Shown here piece after piece: positions 17,878 to 23,986 of a stretch of DNA of 27,070 bases. The position numbers were made by a program, and so were the translations under genes. The stretch lies in assembly GCA_041946685.1 (NCBI GenBank), contig JBHGAV010000053.1, positions 1 through 27,070 on the forward strand. Reading direction: 5' to 3'. Under the pieces are notes generated by a model. The model worked only from the letters and a program-made list of their open reading frames with translations, was not told the origin of the DNA and ran no database searches. Each line of letters starts with the position of its first letter. Position 1 is the stretch's first letter. The stretch is from JBHGAV01 sp041946685. Its GTDB lineage: Bacteria > Acidobacteriota > Terriglobia > Bryobacterales > Bryobacteraceae.

Positions 17878-17936
17878 TGGTGCGGATGAGAGGACTTGAA
17901 CCTCCACGGAGTTGCCCCCACTAGAACCTGAATCCC
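17878..17936 (-). pseudogene. 3' fragment of tRNA-Leu (CAG): left attachment site of the element
   Basis: On the minus strand this reads as the last two-thirds of a leucine tRNA: anticodon loop TTCAGGT (anticodon CAG), 3' anticodon strand TCTAG, a long class II variable arm with GGGG/CTCC stem, T-stem GGAGG with loop TTCAAGT and CCTCT, acceptor strand CATCCGC, discriminator A and encoded CCA (17880-17878). The 5' acceptor strand and D-arm are missing; the match stops at about the third base of the 5' anticodon stem. This is what remains when an element integrates at the anticodon arm and rebuilds the tRNA at its other end. The intact gene should lie beyond the right edge. Confidence 0.85.
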
Positions 17937-18029
17937 TGAAATGCTTTGTTTTCAATCATTTAGAGTTTCGCTGAGTTTGCCTAAGTTGTTGACTCTTCAC
18001 ATTGAGTGTAATTGAAGCCGGATCAGTTC

Positions 18030-18048
18030 GCACACAAGCCGCACACAA
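18030..18048. repeat. Direct repeat of GCACACAA, 11-bp spacing
   Basis: GCACACAA occurs at 18030-18037 and 18041-18048, starting 11 bp apart, about 95 bp inside the left attachment site. Direct repeats at one-helical-turn spacing close to an attachment site could be arm-type sites for the recombinase or its helper. No further copy is seen next to them. Confidence 0.3.
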
Positions 18049-18069
18049 ACTTCTCAATTTCGGAGTTGA

Positions 18070-18903
18070 TTATCCCTTTTTTGACTCTGCGGCCCGGCTC
18101 CTTGCTCGGGCGTCGCGAGCGGCGTCTCGCTGAGGGATCCCATTCCTGCGGCAGCGCGGGCAATAGTTCCGCCTATTTGCGTTGGGGCGGCGCGAGGGCG
18201 CGTAGGACAGATGGCACTCGCTGCATAGCGCAAGCCCATCTTTCATCGCTACCAGGACTGACAGTTGGAGCGCGAGCAAGGCGAGAAGTTGGTCCCCGGT
18301 GAGTTCGACATCCCATTGCCGCAAATGGCGGTCCCAAAGCAGGTGAGGCCTCGCCTGGCTCATGTGGAGCCAGCGATTGACGTGCCAGCTCAGTACCTGC
18401 CGGGAAAGCGACCAGGTTTTCCATGGCTGATCGGGCATGGGCGGGGACTGGTGCTCTTGCTTGAGTGAGTGATGGACGGCGAGAACGATTTCGCGCTGTC
18501 GAAGCACCTCGAAACCACTCTCGCTACCCGCGCGCCCAAGGTTTACGGCGCCCGCAATATTCAATAGTGAATCAGCCCATCGCGAGAACGTCCGCCAAAC
18601 AAAGAGATGCTCTGGAAATCGAAGAATGCCCGGTTCCCAGTTGGGATCCTCGATCATGGTCACTTCTTCCGTGAAGAAACTCTGCCGCGACGCTGGGCCA
18701 AGCAATCCCCAGTTTTGGGCGAAGCGCAGAATGTCAGAGTCTGATCCGTGATGAAGCTGACGGAAAGTCTGCATGAGGCCTATTCCTGGCCGACGCGGTT
18801 TCCGGACACCCCCGTAAGCGAAGAGGGCGCCACGCTTGAGCCGCACGATTTCCGGCGGCCAGAGCAAGCCGGCTGAAAAGATTGGCTGATCTCGTGTCGT
18901 CAT
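18070..18903 (-). CDS. Zinc-ribbon hypothetical protein of the element
   Basis: Protein of 277 residues, the only leftward gene near the left end. The C-terminal part has Cys227xxCys230 and Cys248xxCys251 in CSECHLSYAPSRRP...NYCPRCRR, a likely zinc ribbon, followed by an Arg-rich tail (RDAARDARARSR). The N-terminal 220 residues are mostly helical with many Trp and no recognised domain. Proteins with this layout occur in other bacteria as hypotheticals, to my knowledge without a proven role. Position and orientation, opposite to a small DNA-binding gene, suggest a regulator, but that is inference. Its ATG lies inside an 11-bp tandem repeat and lacks a ribosome site. Confidence 0.65.
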   Translation of the reverse strand: MTTRDQPIFSAGLLWPPEIVRLKRGALFAYGGVRKPRRPGIGLMQTFRQLHHGSDSDILRFAQNWGLLGPASRQSFFTEEVTMIEDPNWEPGILRFPEHLFVWRTFSRWADSLLNIAGAVNLGRAGSESGFEVLRQREIVLAVHHSLKQEHQSPPMPDQPWKTWSLSRQVLSWHVNRWLHMSQARPHLLWDRHLRQWDVELTGDQLLALLALQLSVLVAMKDGLALCSECHLSYAPSRRPNANRRNYCPRCRRNGIPQRDAARDARARSRAAESKKG

Positions 18904-18917
18904 ATTGTCGTCATATT
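18896..18917. repeat. Perfect tandem 11-bp repeat over a start codon, candidate operator
   Basis: GTCGTCATATT occurs twice without spacing (18896-18906 and 18907-18917). The start codon of the leftward zinc-ribbon gene is inside the first copy. The rest of the 66-bp gap to the rightward Xis-like gene is AT-rich. A protein bound to both copies would lie on one face of DNA and block the start of the leftward gene. Confidence 0.5.
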
Positions 18918-18969
18918 AGAAGTATTGATCGCCCCTCAATCATAAGGCACAATTGCATTGAGGTCAAGC

Positions 18970-19197
18970 ATGGAAAACGGATCCTTGGTGACGATTAGTC
19001 AATTCCGGCTAATGGAGCCGGCATTTTCGAGCGATCAATCGGTCTACGCCGCAGCCCGGCAAATTCAGGGGTTCCCTATCGTCCGGGTCGGTCGCCGCGT
19101 GTTCATTGACCTTGAGCGCTGGCGGGAGTTCAAGCGCGCCGGCGGGCAGGCGTTGCCGGGCGGTTGGCGGCGGGAGCCCGTGGAGACGAGGGGATGA
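18970..19197 (+). CDS. Small excisionase-like DNA-binding protein
   Basis: Protein of 75 residues. A helical N-terminal half leads to FPIVRVGRRVFIDLERWREFKRAG, the wing pattern of excisionase/MerR-like small DNA-binding proteins (usual form: xxVRIGRRxxIDxxxLxxWL). Such proteins act as recombination directionality factors or early regulators. The ATG at 18970 has GAGG about 8 bp upstream. It opens the rightward gene cluster; the next gene overlaps by 4 bp (ATGA). Excisionase rather than plain regulator is a guess from size and location near the attachment site. Confidence 0.6.
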   Translation: MENGSLVTISQFRLMEPAFSSDQSVYAAARQIQGFPIVRVGRRVFIDLERWREFKRAGGQALPGGWRREPVETRG

Positions 19198-19418
19198 GGA
19201 TGCGACCGGCGGAGCGCAAGAGGCGCCCCAGGCGCAAGGCGACCAAGGTCTTGCTGCTGCCTTTCCGCGGGGAGGTTCCATTCCCTGCGGTGGAGGACAT
19301 ATCGCGGAGGACCGGCATACCGCTCCGCGTGTTGCGCCGGCGAGTGGACGCAGCGGTCGAAGCGGGCGTCCTGCGCCGAGTCAGGGTCGATGAGGATCTG
19401 TTCCGGGGGGCGGCGTGA
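19194..19418 (+). CDS. Small basic protein with winged-helix-like segment
   Basis: Protein of 74 residues. The first 20 residues are very basic (RMRPAERKRRPRRKATK), and the remainder, VEDISRRTGIPLRVLRRRVDAAVEAGVLRRVRVDEDLF, reads as a helix-turn-helix plus wing, as in small phage transcription factors. It overlaps the preceding gene (ATGA) and the next one (GTGA), so it is part of a tightly packed early operon. The role is unknown; regulation or support of replication are both plausible. Confidence 0.55.
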   Translation: MRMRPAERKRRPRRKATKVLLLPFRGEVPFPAVEDISRRTGIPLRVLRRRVDAAVEAGVLRRVRVDEDLFRGAA

Positions 19419-20359
19419 TCCGTAGCGGATATGTGAAGCTGTGGCGGCGCCTGATGGAAGATCCGCTCTGGACGCAGGCGCCCGCATCGTGGCTCAAGGT
19501 CGCGCTGGGCATTCTGATGCAAGCGGCATGGAGGCCTGGCAAGTGGTTTGACGGCCAGCGCGAAATCCCAATAAATCCGGGGTTTCTGGTCACATCGCGC
19601 CAAAGCATGTGCAGGGATTGTGGCGTCAGCCCCCGTGAATATAGGGGTGCGATGAGTTTCCTCAGAAAAACTGGATTTTGCGACCAAGTGACGACCAAGC
19701 GCTATACCATCATAACCATAAGAAACTGGGCGAGTTATCAGGGCGGCGAAACTTCAGAGGACGATCAAACGACCAAGTCGCGACCAAGTCGCGACCAAGT
19801 CGCGACCACATCTGAAGAAGGTAATCATCATCAAGAAGGGAAGAAGAAAGAATCAGCAGTTCGTCTTCGACCGAGCCTTACGTTTACTCCCCCGGAGAAC
19901 GGCGAGCCGAAAAAGCCTATTTCTTCGAGCGCTGATGATGATGATTTAACCCGGACGCCCACAGAACAATTGCAGGCGTGGATAAAGCGCAGACATCCCG
20001 AAGCAAACGCCGAAGAGATAGCTGCGCTGGTCCGGCGCGATCTCGAAGAAAAAGGACTCGAGATCAGCGGCGGCTTTCTGGCATTCATCCGCGACAATGC
20101 AACCGGACGGAGCACGAATCCACCGGGCCTGTACCGGAAGATGGTCCGGCGGTATTCGGCCAAGCTCCAGACGGATTCACTTGAAAGAAGCATCGCAATG
20201 GAGAATGCAATGCGGCACGGTTTGCCGCAACCAGCCTACAAGCCTTCGTGCGACCGCTGCAAGGATGGAGTATTGGCCGGCGGCGGCTTCTGCGACTGCA
20301 AGGTGGGGCTGGTCCGGCGCGAGCTTGAAGAACGCAGAAGCAAGGGGGCGGCGGCGTGA
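19415..20359 (+). CDS. Phage replication initiator-like protein with internal origin repeats
   Basis: Protein of 314 residues. The N-terminus IRSGYVKLWRRLMEDPLW, then a winged-helix-like region with SRQSMCRDCGVSPREYRGAMSFL, resembles the N-terminal DNA-binding domain of phage replisome organisers of the lambda O/DnaD-like type. A polar linker (about 110-180) covers the DNA region with tandem repeats. The C-terminal part (about 185-314) is helical and ends in a Cys cluster, CDRCKDG...FCDCKVG, a possible zinc site as seen in some phage replication proteins. The GTG start overlaps the previous stop (GTGA). No helicase or primase gene is seen nearby, so host helicase would be recruited. Assignment rests on pattern and on the embedded iterons. 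Confidence 0.65.
   Translation: MIRSGYVKLWRRLMEDPLWTQAPASWLKVALGILMQAAWRPGKWFDGQREIPINPGFLVTSRQSMCRDCGVSPREYRGAMSFLRKTGFCDQVTTKRYTIITIRNWASYQGGETSEDDQTTKSRPSRDQVATTSEEGNHHQEGKKKESAVRLRPSLTFTPPENGEPKKPISSSADDDDLTRTPTEQLQAWIKRRHPEANAEEIAALVRRDLEEKGLEISGGFLAFIRDNATGRSTNPPGLYRKMVRRYSAKLQTDSLERSIAMENAMRHGLPQPAYKPSCDRCKDGVLAGGGFCDCKVGLVRRELEERRSKGAAA
19682..19808. repeat. Tandem 11-bp iterons inside the replication gene: candidate origin
   Basis: GACCAAGTCGC is repeated three times without spacing (19771-19781, 19782-19792, 19793-19803), followed by GACCA at 19804-19808. Two related copies, GACCAAGTGAC and GACCAAGCGC, start at 19682 and 19693, again 11 bp apart. Because 11 is not a multiple of 3, the repeats encode different amino acids, so the DNA sequence itself appears to be conserved. 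An A-rich purine stretch (about 19815-19855) follows and could melt easily. The arrangement resembles phage lambda, where origin iterons lie inside gene O. Confidence 0.6.
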
Positions 20360-21285
20360 GCCGAGTTCTACTAGACCGCAACGCCGAGGTGCCGGAGCAC
20401 CTGCGGTTCGGAGCGCGGCGGATCTTCAAAGGGCGCACGGTCAACCTATCGGCTCTCTGCGATGATCCCGACGATCAGGCGTGGCTGGCTGATTTCCTGG
20501 GCGACGGGACAGATCCGATTGACGATGAGGACGCGGCGACGGGCGAAAGCCTAGCCGATGACGGCGGCGCGATCCGGCAAGCCTTCTCCGAAATGCCCGA
20601 ATCGCTGATGAAACGCGACCAGGACGGCACAATGGTACCGGACTGGGCAAAAATCTTGGCCGGCATTAAGGGCCAATCGAGAAAGCAATTAGAGGCGCGT
20701 TGTCTAGTCGCCGAAAAGCGTTTTCGGGATGGTCTGACCCAAGAGCAGATCATAGCGGGTGCGACGGCCGGACTGCGGGGGCGCAGCGCACTAAGGCTGA
20801 GAGTCGAGAAGCATCACCAGATATTTGCCGCCTGGCGCTGGCTGGACCGACCCGAGAATCAGCGCAAGATCGCAGATGTAGTTCGGCAAGCCCGAGCGGA
20901 GAAGCCGAGAAAACCGGAGCCCACGATTGCGGTCCAGTCCCCTACCCGTACCGACGCTATCGGCGTGCTGGCCGAGAAGGCAAGACTTCGCAGAACAGCC
21001 ATCGAGATTCTCGACAGGGCGGCGCCGTCCATCATGGTCGACCACGCTGAAGACTGCCACCGGCTGGGGCCGGGCTGGCACAAAATGCCGGGAACTACCA
21101 CGGAGCGCCTTGACGTGGACCCGGCGACCGGCTGGCGCTGGCTGGACCATGGGACCGTTGCGGTGGACGCGCTGGGCGGATACGTTCACTTCTGCCCGGA
21201 ATGCGATCGGTACACCTGTCCCATTTGCGGGCGGCTGGTGAAGCCGGCCAGAATCAAAACGAAACCAAGGGCCGGGGCGAAATGA
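20356..21285 (+). CDS. Hypothetical protein with C-terminal Cys pairs
   Basis: Protein of 309 residues of unknown function. The N-terminal region is acidic (DDPDD, DPIDDEDAATGESLADDGG). The middle is helical and basic. The C-terminal 50 residues contain CPECDRYTCPICGR, two CxxC pairs that could bind one zinc, preceded by a repeated GWRWLDHG-like aromatic segment. The GTG start overlaps the stop of the replication gene (GTGA), so the two are likely coupled, and a role in replication or early regulation fits the location. No enzyme motif is seen. Confidence 0.6.
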   Translation: MSRVLLDRNAEVPEHLRFGARRIFKGRTVNLSALCDDPDDQAWLADFLGDGTDPIDDEDAATGESLADDGGAIRQAFSEMPESLMKRDQDGTMVPDWAKILAGIKGQSRKQLEARCLVAEKRFRDGLTQEQIIAGATAGLRGRSALRLRVEKHHQIFAAWRWLDRPENQRKIADVVRQARAEKPRKPEPTIAVQSPTRTDAIGVLAEKARLRRTAIEILDRAAPSIMVDHAEDCHRLGPGWHKMPGTTTERLDVDPATGWRWLDHGTVAVDALGGYVHFCPECDRYTCPICGRLVKPARIKTKPRAGAK

Positions 21286-21326
21286 TTTCACCGCGCAAGT
21301 TAGTATATATCAGTGACTTACAGGCA

Positions 21327-21347
21327 AATGTCCCACACAGGGGCATT
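21327..21347 (+). promoter_or_regulatory. Hairpin in the 106-bp gap before a small gene
   Basis: AATGTCCC (21327-21334) and GGGGCATT (21340-21347) pair over 8 positions with one G-U wobble around an ACACA loop. The surrounding gap is AT-rich compared with the rest of the element and probably holds a promoter for 21392, though no clear -35/-10 pair can be fixed. It may be a terminator without T-tract or a protein site. Confidence 0.3.
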
Positions 21348-21391
21348 CTAGCGGGATATAGTGTAAAGGCTATTCTACAGAGGAGTAACGC

Positions 21392-21625
21392 ATGGGTACA
21401 ACTACGCTTGTGCTTCAGTACAAACCCGGACCGGGCCGAAGGTCTGTACCGCTTGCCCGCATCCGTGACCCGAAAATGGCGGCTCAGGCGGCACGGCTGG
21501 CTGTGGCAGAGGCGAAGAAAGCCGCACGCTCCAAGGCCAGCGATGACCGGGTTATCGCCTATCGTGATGCATTGAAGGCGGCAGCGCTGGATGAGCTACT
21601 AACTGCGGTAACGGTCAACGCCTAG
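21392..21625 (+). CDS. Small hypothetical protein
   Basis: Protein of 77 residues with a good ribosome site (GAGGAG, 8 bp before ATG). The N-terminus is strand-like and basic (TTTLVLQYKPGPGRRSVPLARI); the rest is an Ala-, Lys-rich helix (AARLAVAEAKKAARSKA). No recognised domain. It follows a 106-bp non-coding gap and so may start a new transcription unit. The 217 bp after it, up to the nuclease gene, contain no convincing gene. Confidence 0.55.
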   Translation: MGTTTLVLQYKPGPGRRSVPLARIRDPKMAAQAARLAVAEAKKAARSKASDDRVIAYRDALKAAALDELLTAVTVNA

Positions 21626-21842
21626 AATGCCCATTCCTGCGCATTACAGCCCCGTGGTGCAATAGGAGGGGCCGGGTAGGTATCTAGGGCGCGGGGCGCG
21701 GAATCAACTGACGGGGCGAACTGTGAAGCCGAGTTAATGGAAGAGAGCCTGCGGCGATACTGAAGACAGCCTGGCACGCCCGCGAGAGGGCGCGGCAGGC
21801 GGTGGCAGAGGCGCACGCAGGGATTACGTCGGTTCAGGGGCA

Positions 21843-22121
21843 ATGAACTCTAAACGCAAGGGCACCCGAAACGAGCATCGCTCCATGCGATTGCTGGAGG
21901 CGGCAGGCTACCAATGCACAAGGGCAGCGGGAAGTTTGGGCATGTGGGATGTAATCGGTGTGGGCTCATCTGATGTCGCGCTAATCCAGGTCAAGAGTAG
22001 GGATTGGCCGGGCGCCGTAGAGATGGAGCAATTGCGAGACTTCAGGTGCCCAAGCAATTGTCGCAAGCTAGTGCACCGCTGGCGCGACAGGCAACGGCTA
22101 CCGGATGTGAGGGAACTGTGA
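21843..22121 (+). CDS. PD-(D/E)XK nuclease, Holliday-resolvase/VRR-like
   Basis: Protein of 92 residues with the compact fold signature of small PD-(D/E)XK nucleases: Glu11 in KGTRNEHR, Asp36 in MWDVIGV, and Gln49-Val-Lys51 in IQVKSRDW. The C-terminal RKLVHRWRDRQRLPDVREL is basic and Trp-containing, as in small phage or archaeal resolvase-like members. It may cut branched DNA before packaging, a usual need of capsid-forming elements, or act in recombination. AGGGG lies close before the ATG. The next gene starts by overlapping its stop codon (GTGA). Confidence 0.7.
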   Translation: MNSKRKGTRNEHRSMRLLEAAGYQCTRAAGSLGMWDVIGVGSSDVALIQVKSRDWPGAVEMEQLRDFRCPSNCRKLVHRWRDRQRLPDVREL

Positions 22122-22321
22122 CGCGCGCTGATTACGATTCGATGAACCCGCAAGCGGCGTGCATCATTTGGGGCGCCCCCCACTTGTACGGGGGTGAGGG
22201 CGCCGGGCCGGTGCGCTGGGCTGAACTGTACCTACGGCGACATGCCAAGCAGCCAGCGGCAGACGCGGCGCAGCTCGAGCTTGTGCTCGGCGGCAGCGAG
22301 AAGCGGGAGCCCGCTAAGTGA
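22118..22321 (+). CDS. Tiny hypothetical protein, copy 1 of a duplicated family
   Basis: Protein of 67 residues from a GTG start that overlaps the nuclease stop; GAGGGA lies 6 bp upstream. It contains VRWAELYLRRH, shared with the next small gene at 22395. No known domain. The shared segment is conserved at protein level, with only synonymous base changes, so both copies are probably translated. Confidence 0.5.
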   Translation: MTRADYDSMNPQAACIIWGAPHLYGGEGAGPVRWAELYLRRHAKQPAADAAQLELVLGGSEKREPAK

Positions 22322-22394
22322 CTGAGGCGCAAGGAGATAGGGCGGGGCGGTCTCAGGGGCTGGTATTGCGACCCAGTGCCGTGCGTCGAGTTTT

Positions 22395-22589
22395 GTGCGA
22401 ATTTCCGCGAAATTGGAATTCCAGAATGAGCGCCCCCTGCGCTACGGGGGGCTGGAGCCCGGGTTAGCACGCTGGGCCGAACTCTACCTACGGCGGCACG
22501 GCACTGTCGAGCAACAGGTCGGCGAGCAGACACAGTTACCGCTGACGACGACGGACGGCGGAGATGGAGAATGGCTCGTAAGTTGTTGA
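22395..22589 (+). CDS. Tiny hypothetical protein, copy 2 of a duplicated family
   Basis: Protein of 64 residues with a GTG start and no clear ribosome site; the start is uncertain. It shares ARWAELYLRRH and the preceding YGG...PG pattern with the gene at 22118, located 256 bp upstream in the DNA. Codons for Ala, Leu, Arg and His in the shared segment differ only at the third base. No recognised domain. Confidence 0.45.
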   Translation: MRISAKLEFQNERPLRYGGLEPGLARWAELYLRRHGTVEQQVGEQTQLPLTTTDGGDGEWLVSC

Positions 22590-22663
22590 TAAGGCGGGAG
22601 GTACTCTCGATCTCTGCCAAGCTTTGCCAAGAGCCGCGCGTCGACCAAAAAAAATGCAAATAA
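22571..22663 (+). CDS. Possible 30-residue small protein
   Basis: A short reading frame starts MARKLLIRREVLSIS and ends KKCK. A GGAG-like site lies just before the ATG, and it overlaps the end of the preceding gene by 19 bp, which fits the packing of this element. It ends 12 bp before the small terminase ATG. Very basic; no known relatives recognised. It could be chance. Confidence 0.3.
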   Translation: MARKLLIRREVLSISAKLCQEPRVDQKKCK

Positions 22664-22675
22664 TTCGGAGGCATA

Positions 22676-22993
22676 ATGCCACGCACCAAGCCTAGGGCAT
22701 TGAGACAAGCCGGTTCCGATCTCTGGACCTGGCTCGCCAAGCACTATGACGTGTCGGGATGCGAACCGCTGGCGATGGAGCTTTGCCAAACAGCGGATCG
22801 GCTTACAGAAGTTCGCTCCGCGATGGCGGCGGCCAGCAACCCGGCGGATCTATGCCGGTTAATAAACGCCGAGACGAAACTAGGCGGGCAGTATGCGCGG
22901 CTGTGGCGCGTTTTGGGCCTTGCGGACATGCCGGACCAACCAAAGCGACCCGTGGGCAGGCCGCCGGCGTATCTGAGGGAGATCGGACAATGA
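22676..22993 (+). CDS. Terminase small subunit-like protein (P27 type)
   Basis: Protein of 105 residues with the layout of P27-family small terminases: GSDLWTWLAKHYDVSGCEPLAMELCQTADRLTEVRSAM, a gap, then ETKLGGQYARLWRVLGL and a basic Pro-rich tail (PKRPVGRPP). Small terminases recognise the packaging site on DNA. The ribosome site is GGAGG, 5 bp before the ATG. It overlaps the next gene (ATGA), which has a large-terminase-like end, in the standard small-then-large order. The similarity is by pattern and not very strong. Confidence 0.55.
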   Translation: MPRTKPRALRQAGSDLWTWLAKHYDVSGCEPLAMELCQTADRLTEVRSAMAAASNPADLCRLINAETKLGGQYARLWRVLGLADMPDQPKRPVGRPPAYLREIGQ

Positions 22994-23595
22994 AGGCGAC
23001 ACCGAGGCCCGAAGCCGATAGACTGAACGCCCGAGAGCAAGTGCGCGCGCGGATTCGCGAACTGATCCGCAACCCGCACGAGGCGACCAAGGCATCCGCG
23101 GACGAATTGCTCGAGCTATGCCGCGACCACCGGGCCGCCTTTGCCGGGGAGTATTTACTGTCCTGGCCGGCGGCGTCTGGCGTGGACCGCCTATTCCGGC
23201 GAACGTCTGAGGAGTTCAAAGCCATGCGAATTAAGCCGGCTCGAGCTTGCCTGCTCTGCATTCACGATCTGATAGAACTTCCAGGCGAGTCGCAGGCATA
23301 CTTCCGGATGCTGGGCCTCTCTATGGCCGGCGGCGCCCGGTTTGCGTTCACCGACGCCGAGACACGCTGGTGCGACGTTAATTTTGATCGCTTGCACGCG
23401 CTGGACGGAGGGAGTCGAGGCATCGAAACGCTCAAGGAACGGCACAGCTACGTCGGTCGCAGCATGACTTATGCCGTCAACGTGGTTTCCGGCAGGATTC
23501 CGGCGGGGAAGTTTGTTCGCCTTGCCTGCCAGCGGCAATTAGATGACTTGAGGCGAAGCGGAGACTTACCGAAATGGGTGAAACTGGAGGCATAA
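22990..23595 (+). CDS. Protein resembling only the N-terminus of a large terminase
   Basis: Protein of 201 residues. Near its C-terminus YAVNVVSGRIPAGKFVRLACQRQLDDLRR closely follows the segment found close to the N-terminus of many large terminases (YaxdVxxGxixagxxVrlAcxRhlxDL). After that the protein stops; the Walker A/B ATPase and RNase H-like nuclease domains are absent and are not found in other frames downstream. The first 150 residues are basic and unrecognised. It may be a truncated terminase or a stand-alone adaptor. It is flanked by 1-4 bp overlaps on both sides, which argues for a maintained gene rather than a random remnant. Confidence 0.55.
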   Translation: MKATPRPEADRLNAREQVRARIRELIRNPHEATKASADELLELCRDHRAAFAGEYLLSWPAASGVDRLFRRTSEEFKAMRIKPARACLLCIHDLIELPGESQAYFRMLGLSMAGGARFAFTDAETRWCDVNFDRLHALDGGSRGIETLKERHSYVGRSMTYAVNVVSGRIPAGKFVRLACQRQLDDLRRSGDLPKWVKLEA

Positions 23596-23825
23596 TGGAA
23601 AGCAAGTCAGATGATAGACCGACGATTACACCGGCGATGGTGCTGAAGGACATCGCCGATGTGGCGACCGCACTAGCGGGCGTTTCTAGGCGGCTTCTTG
23701 CGGTAGAAGAGGAGCACAGGGCCGTGTTGGACGTTCTCGAAATGCACAAGACCGCGATTTTGAAGTTAGAGGCTGCGATCAAGACCGCGGCTAGGCCATC
23801 CGGCGCTCCACCGGCTTTGAATTAG
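23595..23825 (+). CDS. Small helical hypothetical protein
   Basis: Protein of 76 residues, mostly one long amphipathic helix (VSRRLLAVEEEHRAVLDVLEMHKTAILKLEAAIKTA), likely coiled coil. The start overlaps the preceding stop by one base (TAATG) and is preceded by GGAGGCATAATG, the same 12 bases that precede the small terminase. In location between terminase and capsid it could be an assembly or scaffold-type protein, but this is inferred only from place and helical content. Confidence 0.5.
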   Translation: MESKSDDRPTITPAMVLKDIADVATALAGVSRRLLAVEEEHRAVLDVLEMHKTAILKLEAAIKTAARPSGAPPALN

Positions 23826-23986
23826 CGATTTCTTGCACCTCCACGCGGCGCATTCCAGCGGGATGCTGGCGGCGGCGCGAACAAACAAGCAATCGGCGCG
23901 ATGTGCGATTGCAAGCCTCAGAGTACCGCGAGATGCGGCGAGGTAAACAGTTACAACTTACTGTCGCAGAGACGGAAAGGACTGAT

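Noticed and set aside
19771..19808. CRISPR array
   Set aside because: Repeats are 11 bp in tandem without spacers and lie inside a coding gene; they fit iterons, not CRISPR.
21286..21391. Plus-strand frame starting ISPRKLVYIS after the Cys-rich protein
   Set aside because: It runs out of frame over the better-supported small gene at 21392, which has a strong ribosome site.
21626..21842. Frames in the gap before the PD-(D/E)XK nuclease, including one ending GITSVQGQ
   Set aside because: No start codon with ribosome site is available after the in-frame stop near 21723; the opposite-strand 73-codon frame has no supporting features.
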